A stretch of DNA of 64,000 bases from Methylophilus glucosoxydans (GTDB lineage: Bacteria; Pseudomonadota; Gammaproteobacteria; Burkholderiales; Methylophilaceae): NCBI RefSeq assembly GCF_042676145.1, contig NZ_JBHTJW010000002.1:558001-622000 (forward strand), read 5' to 3'. Under the pieces are notes generated by a model, which saw only the letters and a list, made by a program, of their open reading frames with translations, searched no databases and was not told the origin of the DNA. Positions 59,624 to 64,000 of the stretch are shown piece by piece. Each line of letters begins with the position of its first letter. Position 1 is the first letter of the stretch. A program made the translations under genes and the position numbers.

Positions 59624-61228
59624 TTAATGTCTAAAGTGACGAATGCCGGTCACGACCATGGCCAGGCCACGTTCATCAGCCGCCGCAATCACTTCCTCAT
59701 CGCGCATGCTACCACCGGGATGGATCACGCAACTCGCGCCTGCATCGGCCAGTACGTCTACGCCGTCCCGGAACGGGAAAAATGCGTCAGAAGCGACCAC
59801 TGAGCCTTGCAGGCTCAAGCCGGCATTTTGCGCTTTGATGGCGGCGATTTTGGTACTGTCGACACGGCTCATCTGGCCTGCACCCACGCCTAAGGTCATG
59901 CCATTGCCACAGAACACGATGGCATTGGACTTGACGTATTTAGCCACGTTCCAGGCAAACAGCAGGTCTTGCATTTGTTGTGGAGTTGGTTGCAGTTTGG
60001 TGACCACTTTCAGGTCAGCCATATGCATCTCATGGTTGTCGGCAGATTGCAGCAAAATACCTGAGCCTACGCGCTTGGAATCGACGGCATTGCGGCCTTG
60101 TTCCCAAGCGTTATTGCCGCCTTGGGGCAAGGCGATTTTCAGTACGCGTACGTTGGCTTTGGCGGTAAAAATGGCCAGGGCTTCTGGCGTAAAATCGGGG
60201 GCAATCAGCACTTCGACAAATTGTTTGGAAACGGCTTCGGCAGCTGCGCCATCAAGCGTGCAGTTGAAGGCAATGATGCCACCAAAAGCCGAGGTCGGAT
60301 CGGTTTTGAAGGCTTTGCTGTAGGCTTCCAGTGCGTTCACGCCCAGGGCTACACCGCAAGGGTTGGCGTGTTTGACAATTACGCAGGCCGGGCCGGTGAA
60401 AGATTTTACTGCTTCCCAGGCCGCATCTGCATCGGCGATGTTGTTGTAGCTCAGTTCTTTGCCCTGCAATTGTTGCGCGGTGGCCAGGCTGCCTGGGGCA
60501 GGGTAGAGGTCACGGTAGAAGGCGGCTTGCTGATGGCTGTTTTCACCATAACGCAGGTCTTGTACTTTGACAAAATTGCTGTTCATCTGGCCTGGGAACT
60601 GGCTCAGGACTGGCTTGCCTGCCGCTTCGGTTTCGGTGAAGTCAATGGCGGACAAGTAGTTGCTGATGGCGGCATCGTATTGGGCAATGCGGTTAAATGC
60701 GGCCACAGACAATTTGAAACGTGTTGCTTTGGACACGGCGCCCTGATTGGCTTTCAACTCGTTGACCACTTCAGTGTACTGGGCAGCGTCTGTCAGTACG
60801 GCGACATCGTTCCAGTTTTTGGCTGCGGAACGCACCATGGCCGGACCGCCGATATCAATGTTTTCAATCGCATCTTCAAGCGTGCAGTTGGGCTTGGCCA
60901 CCGTCGCTTCAAACGGATAGAGATTGACGGCGAGCAAGTCGATATTCTCAATGCCATATTGCTGCATGGCCGCCACATGTTCAGGCAGGTCGCGGCGTCC
61001 CAGCAGGCCACCGTGCACCTTGGGGTGCAGCGTTTTGACCCGGCCATCCAGCATTTCTGGAAAACCGGTAAAGTCGCTCACTTCTTTGACGGGAATGTGG
61101 TTGTCACGGAACAGTTTTGCAGTGCCCCCCGTGGAAAGGATTTCTACACCCAGTTGGTGCAGGGATTGTGCCAGTTCCAGCACACCGGTTTTATCGGAAA
61201 CACTGATAAGCGCGCGTTTAATCGTCAT
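59624..61228 (-). CDS. purH: Bifunctional AICAR transformylase/IMP cyclohydrolase PurH
   Basis: Last two steps of IMP synthesis. The 534-aa protein has an N-terminal IMPCH domain (about 1-200) with ISTGGTAKLF and GRVKTLHPKVHGGLLGRRD, and a C-terminal AICAR transformylase domain with the Lys-His pair in IVKHANPCGVA. It recycles the AICAR released by HisF. It follows fis after a terminator. Confidence 0.96.
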   Translation of the reverse strand: MTIKRALISVSDKTGVLELAQSLHQLGVEILSTGGTAKLFRDNHIPVKEVSDFTGFPEMLDGRVKTLHPKVHGGLLGRRDLPEHVAAMQQYGIENIDLLAVNLYPFEATVAKPNCTLEDAIENIDIGGPAMVRSAAKNWNDVAVLTDAAQYTEVVNELKANQGAVSKATRFKLSVAAFNRIAQYDAAISNYLSAIDFTETEAAGKPVLSQFPGQMNSNFVKVQDLRYGENSHQQAAFYRDLYPAPGSLATAQQLQGKELSYNNIADADAAWEAVKSFTGPACVIVKHANPCGVALGVNALEAYSKAFKTDPTSAFGGIIAFNCTLDGAAAEAVSKQFVEVLIAPDFTPEALAIFTAKANVRVLKIALPQGGNNAWEQGRNAVDSKRVGSGILLQSADNHEMHMADLKVVTKLQPTPQQMQDLLFAWNVAKYVKSNAIVFCGNGMTLGVGAGQMSRVDSTKIAAIKAQNAGLSLQGSVVASDAFFPFRDGVDVLADAGASCVIHPGGSMRDEEVIAAADERGLAMVVTGIRHFRH

Positions 61229-61254
61229 AATGAGTTTGAATGGAGTTGCAAAAT

Positions 61255-61288
61255 AAAAAATGAAAAGGCTTAAAAAATGAAAAGGTCT
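61255..61288. repeat. Tandem 17-bp duplication in the fis-purH gap
   Basis: AAAAAATGAAAAGGCTT (61255-61271) is followed at once by AAAAAATGAAAAGGTCT (61272-61288). Only the last three bases differ. It is on the purH side of the fis terminator. Confidence 0.8.
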
Positions 61289-61310
61289 GATGTTGGGATG
61301 TCATCAGACC
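61284..61310 (-). terminator. Terminator after fis
   Basis: GGTCTGATG/CATCAGACC stem with nine-base loop; read on the minus strand it is followed by TTTTCATTTTTT. It separates dusB-fis from purH. Confidence 0.8.
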
Positions 61311-61320
61311 GGGGTCATGC

Positions 61321-61557
61321 TTATTCGAGGCCGTAGGCGGCCATTTTTTTTCTTAGGGTATTGCGGTTAATGCCCAGCATGTCGGCGGCTTTGCTCTGGT
61401 TGCCGCCCACTTTGTTCAGTACGTATTCCAGCATGGGCTTTTCCACGCAGCCAAGCACCATTTCGTAAATCGCATGCGGCGGTTGCCCATCCAGATGCAT
61501 GAAATAGTCGTCCAGAGACTCGCGTACCGCGAGACTTAATTTACTATCAGTTTGCAT
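61321..61557 (-). CDS. fis: Fis-family nucleoid protein
   Basis: A 78-aa Fis-type DNA-binding protein with a C-terminal helix-turn-helix, GGNQSKAADMLGINRNTLRKKM. In E. coli Fis bends DNA and activates stable RNA promoters. Shorter than E. coli Fis (98 aa), as usual in betaproteobacteria. The start overlaps the dusB stop by one base (TAATG), the same dusB-fis coupling as in E. coli. Confidence 0.94.
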   Translation of the reverse strand: MQTDSKLSLAVRESLDDYFMHLDGQPPHAIYEMVLGCVEKPMLEYVLNKVGGNQSKAADMLGINRNTLRKKMAAYGLE

Positions 61558-62600
61558 TAGGCTGCGAGCTCCTGGGTGCCTGGGTGCTCTTGATCCAGTT
61601 CAGTCTCCTCGGCGTAGACCAGACGGTCGTTTTTCGCACGGAGCTCGGTAAAGAAGTCATTGATGGCTTGTAATTGTAATTCTATGGTTTGCAAGGTATT
61701 CATATTGTGACGGAAGGCAGCAGAGCCAGATAAGCCCTTGGTATACCAGGAAATATGCTTGCGTGCGACGCGCATGCCAGTGAGGTCACCATAAAAAGCA
61801 TACAAGTCATGCAAGTGCTCCAGCATCACCTGGTGAATTTCATCTACGGTCGGCGGCAGCATGTGCTCGCCAGTCTTCAGAAAGTGCTCGGTTTCGCGGA
61901 AGATCCAGGGGCGGCCTTGGGCTGCACGGCCGATCATGACGGCGTCGGCTTGGGTGTAATCAAGGACAAATTTGGCTTTTTCTGGCGTGGTGATATCGCC
62001 ATTGGCAATCAGCGGAATCTTGATTTGCTGCTTGACGGCGGCAATCGTGTCATATTCGGCGTCGCCATGGTAAAGATCATTGCGCGTGCGGCCATGAATC
62101 GTCAGCGCCTGGATGCCGATGTCTTCTGCCATTCTGGCAATCTGGATGGCATTTTTGTTTTGTCTATCCCAGCCGGTACGGATTTTCAGGGTGACTGGCA
62201 CATCCACCGCATTGACCACCGCCTTGAGGATTTGGGACACCAGCGGTTCGTCTCGCAGCAGGGCAGACCCAGCCATGACGTTACAGATTTTTTTGGCCGG
62301 GCAACCCATGTTGATGTCGATGATTTGTGCACCATTGTCGACGTTATGTTTGGCGGCCTCGGCCATCATGGCCGGTTCTGCGCCGGCAATTTGTACCGAG
62401 ATCGGGCTGACTTCGCCTTCATGGTTGGCGCGGCGCTTGGTTTTTTCACTGCCATACAATAAGGAATTGGAGGTGACCATTTCGGAGACGGCCAGCCCTG
62501 CCCCCATTTTTTTGCACAACATGCGGAAAGGACGGTCGGTCACGCCCGCCATAGGGGCAACCACCAGGTTGTTCTTAAGTTGATGCGGTCCGATTTGCAT
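61557..62600 (-). CDS. dusB: tRNA-dihydrouridine synthase DusB
   Basis: Flavoenzyme reducing uridine in the tRNA D-loop. The TIM barrel begins with VVAPMAGVTDRPFR; catalytic Cys100 lies in DINMGCPAKKICN. FMN-binding motifs HGRTRNDLYHG and ANGDI are intact. Length 347 aa. It forms an operon with fis. Confidence 0.95.
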   Translation of the reverse strand: MQIGPHQLKNNLVVAPMAGVTDRPFRMLCKKMGAGLAVSEMVTSNSLLYGSEKTKRRANHEGEVSPISVQIAGAEPAMMAEAAKHNVDNGAQIIDINMGCPAKKICNVMAGSALLRDEPLVSQILKAVVNAVDVPVTLKIRTGWDRQNKNAIQIARMAEDIGIQALTIHGRTRNDLYHGDAEYDTIAAVKQQIKIPLIANGDITTPEKAKFVLDYTQADAVMIGRAAQGRPWIFRETEHFLKTGEHMLPPTVDEIHQVMLEHLHDLYAFYGDLTGMRVARKHISWYTKGLSGSAAFRHNMNTLQTIELQLQAINDFFTELRAKNDRLVYAEETELDQEHPGTQELAA

Positions 62601-62679
62601 GCTTGGATAAGTCAGTGAAAAGACTGACTATTTTAACTGCAAATCGCAGACGAGGGAATGTTTAAAGTAGCATTTTTGC

Positions 62680-63306
62680 TTATTTTTTACGCAGATTAAT
62701 GTGTGTGTTGATTAGTTGCATGGCGCGGTCGCGGAATAACGTTCCTTCGGTGTCTTTGACCCACATGTGCATTAGGCCTGAGAAAAACAGGTGGGTGTCC
62801 CAGGCGAGTTCTTGCGGACTAAGCTGGGTGCCGACCTGGCCGATTTCCTGTGCTTTGGCGTAGGCCTGTTCCATTTTGTGCACGAGTCCGCTACAGTTAC
62901 CTAAAATAGATTTCAGTACATCGGCAAACTCATCCACGTATTCACACTTGGTCATCATGACTTCATAAGTTGCGCGCGTGGTGGTGTCGTCATTAAGAAT
63001 CTGTACGGTGTTTTCGAGGTGTTTGCGAATGCGGCCCAGCGGGTCAATATTGGACTCTTCCGCGTTCCCGAGTAGGGTGTCATCCATGCGGTCTATCAGT
63101 GGCAAATACACTTCTTCGCGCATGGCATGAAACAAATCTGCCTTGTTCTGGAAATGCCAATAGACGGCGCCGCGCGTAACATTGGCATGGGAGGCAATCT
63201 GTTCCAGGCTGGTGCGGCTAACCCCTTTTTGCAGAAACATCTGTCGCGCAGCATCAATAATGTGTTGGCGCGTGATGGCGGCATCTTCTTTGGTTTTACG
63301 TACCAT
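62680..63306 (-). CDS. TetR-family repressor, AcrR/TtgR-like
   Basis: A 208-aa TetR regulator. The N-terminal helix-turn-helix (about 33-52) in TSLEQIASHANVTRGAVYWHF closely resembles E. coli AcrR as I recall it. The larger C-terminal domain binds ligands in this family. It is divergent from an RND efflux adaptor gene with an AcrR-like operator in the 198-base gap, so it very likely represses that pump and responds to its substrates. Confidence 0.9.
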   Translation of the reverse strand: MVRKTKEDAAITRQHIIDAARQMFLQKGVSRTSLEQIASHANVTRGAVYWHFQNKADLFHAMREEVYLPLIDRMDDTLLGNAEESNIDPLGRIRKHLENTVQILNDDTTTRATYEVMMTKCEYVDEFADVLKSILGNCSGLVHKMEQAYAKAQEIGQVGTQLSPQELAWDTHLFFSGLMHMWVKDTEGTLFRDRAMQLINTHINLRKK

Positions 63307-63421
63307 AAGTATTTATCGCTCTTTCATAAATTCATGAATGTTTCATTTGAATGTCGTATTTTATCAGCGGTCACTGGCAACTTGTGACGGCTCGAGATGG
63401 GCAAATTTTTTGCAAAACCCA

Positions 63422-63449
63422 TTTACATACATTCGTGTTTGTATATAAT
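63422..63449 (+). promoter_or_regulatory. Efflux operon promoter
   Basis: TTTACA (63422-63427), 16-base spacer and TATAAT (63444-63449). Both elements fall within or beside the putative operators. Confidence 0.7.
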
Positions 63450-63466
63450 ATACATCCAATGATGTA
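63424..63466. promoter_or_regulatory. AcrR/TtgR-type operators
   Basis: TACATACATT-CGTG-TTTGTATATA (63424-63447) resembles the known AcrR site, TACATACATT-TGTG-AATGTATGTA. A second perfect dyad, TACATC-CAAT-GATGTA (63451-63466), follows. Binding would block the promoter. Confidence 0.7.
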
Positions 63467-63504
63467 TGTAATCAAGTCTATTTTAAAACTAAACAGAGGA
63501 TAAC

Positions 63505-64000
63505 ATGTTGATTTCACAGACTATCCAGCCTCGTCATGCCTTGCTCGTGCTTGCTTTAAGCCTGGGATTGAGTGCTTGCGGAAAATCTTCACAGCAGCAA
63601 AATCCAGCCGCAGGCGGCATGCCTGCGATGCCAGTCACCGTGCAAACCGTCGCCGCTGAAACTATCCCGGTGCAGACTGAGGTGGTTGCGCAAACCGAGG
63701 GCGCCAAGCAAATTGAAGTGCGTCCCCGCGTTGGTGGCATTGTGCTTAAACGCCTGTATCAAGAAGGCGATGCGGTCAAGGCCGGGCAGGATATGTTCTT
63801 GATTGATCCTGTTCCGTACCAGTTGCAGGTAGATCAGTCCAAGGCGCTGATTGCACAGCAAAAAGCCCGCATTGAGCAAACGGCACGTGAGGCGCAACGT
63901 CTTAAGGGTTTGCTGGAGAGCCACTCTATCAGTCAGCGTGAATATGATAATGCGGCCTCTGATAACTCTGTTGCCGCAGCGACTTTGTTGCAATATCAGG
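63505..64000 (+). CDS. RND efflux pump periplasmic adaptor (AcrA/MexA type), partial
   Basis: The first 165 residues of a membrane fusion protein; the gene runs off the window end. A lipoprotein signal with lipobox LSAC (lipidated Cys25) is followed by the beta-barrel/lipoyl start IEVRPRVGGIVLKRLYQEGDAVKAGQ and the beginning of the coiled-coil hairpin. It should be followed by an AcrB-type pump gene and perhaps an outer-membrane channel. Regulation by the divergent AcrR-like protein is likely. Confidence 0.92.
   Translation, partial: MLISQTIQPRHALLVLALSLGLSACGKSSQQQNPAAGGMPAMPVTVQTVAAETIPVQTEVVAQTEGAKQIEVRPRVGGIVLKRLYQEGDAVKAGQDMFLIDPVPYQLQVDQSKALIAQQKARIEQTAREAQRLKGLLESHSISQREYDNAASDNSVAAATLLQYQ

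Noticed and set aside
59446..59634. 62-residue frame with QRTQKTQSSTQRR
   Set aside because: It arises from the palindromic intergenic repeat and the antisense of purD.
60098..61273. 391-residue frame antisense to purH
   Set aside because: It mirrors conserved PurH codons over its full length and shows no independent domain.

Overview
The window looks like chromosomal core DNA from a methylotrophic betaproteobacterium of the family Methylophilaceae, most likely Methylophilus or a close relative. Three things point there. Gene orders are betaproteobacterial: mlaFEDCB-ibaG-murA-his-hinT-tatABC, petABC-sspAB, the S10-spc-alpha ribosomal block with infA inside, and dusB-fis-purH-purD-hemF. A 3-hexulose-6-phosphate synthase gene (ribulose monophosphate formaldehyde fixation) lies inside the histidine cluster. 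GC content appears moderate. The genus is inference. I see no phage, insertion sequence, CRISPR array or rRNA, and no gene-free stretch longer than 300 bases.

Layout. 0.1-5.1 kb: mlaFEDCB lipid transport genes and an ABC-2 exporter pair. 5.1-17.8 kb: ibaG, grxD, murA and the complete histidine pathway (hisGDC, hps, hisBHAFIE), then hinT, tatABC and a convergent degS-like protease. 17.9-22.5 kb: a Nif3-family gene, the bc1 complex (petABC) behind a promoter with a canonical FNR-type box, and sspA-sspB. 22.6-24.4 kb: four tRNA genes (Thr-Tyr-Gly-Thr) leading into tuf. 24.4-38.6 kb: the S10, spc and alpha ribosomal protein operons with secY, infA and rpoA. 38.6-41.7 kb: a thioredoxin-fold protein, mgtE and an MscS-type channel. 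41.8-47.8 kb: rpmG-rpmB, dut, a TonB-dependent receptor resembling E. coli PqqU/YncD, coaBC, a putative HExxH protease and radC. 47.8-54.5 kb: tRNA-Val, a stand-alone ANTAR protein, a CstA/BtsT transporter with its YbdD partner and a DUF2805 protein, ilvD, an aldose-1-epimerase-like protein and a cytochrome c. 54.5-62.6 kb (minus strand): an amino acid permease, M18 aminopeptidase, hemF, purD, purH, fis and dusB. 62.7-64 kb: an AcrR-like repressor divergent from an RND efflux adaptor that runs off the window.

How the parts connect. Most genes serve growth: translation, purine, histidine, haem and branched-chain amino acid synthesis, envelope maintenance and respiration. The methylotrophic signature is hps, which has its own promoter, a very strong ribosome binding site and its own terminator although it sits between hisC and hisB. 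Its product is unusual: an apparently complete HPS domain is followed in frame by one predicted membrane segment and an acidic Ala/Pro repeat tail. The PqqU-like receptor may also matter for methylotrophy, because methanol dehydrogenases use PQQ. The best regulatory signals are the FNR box before petA, two -35 elements that overlap hairpins inside the ribosomal block, and an AcrR-type operator over the efflux promoter.
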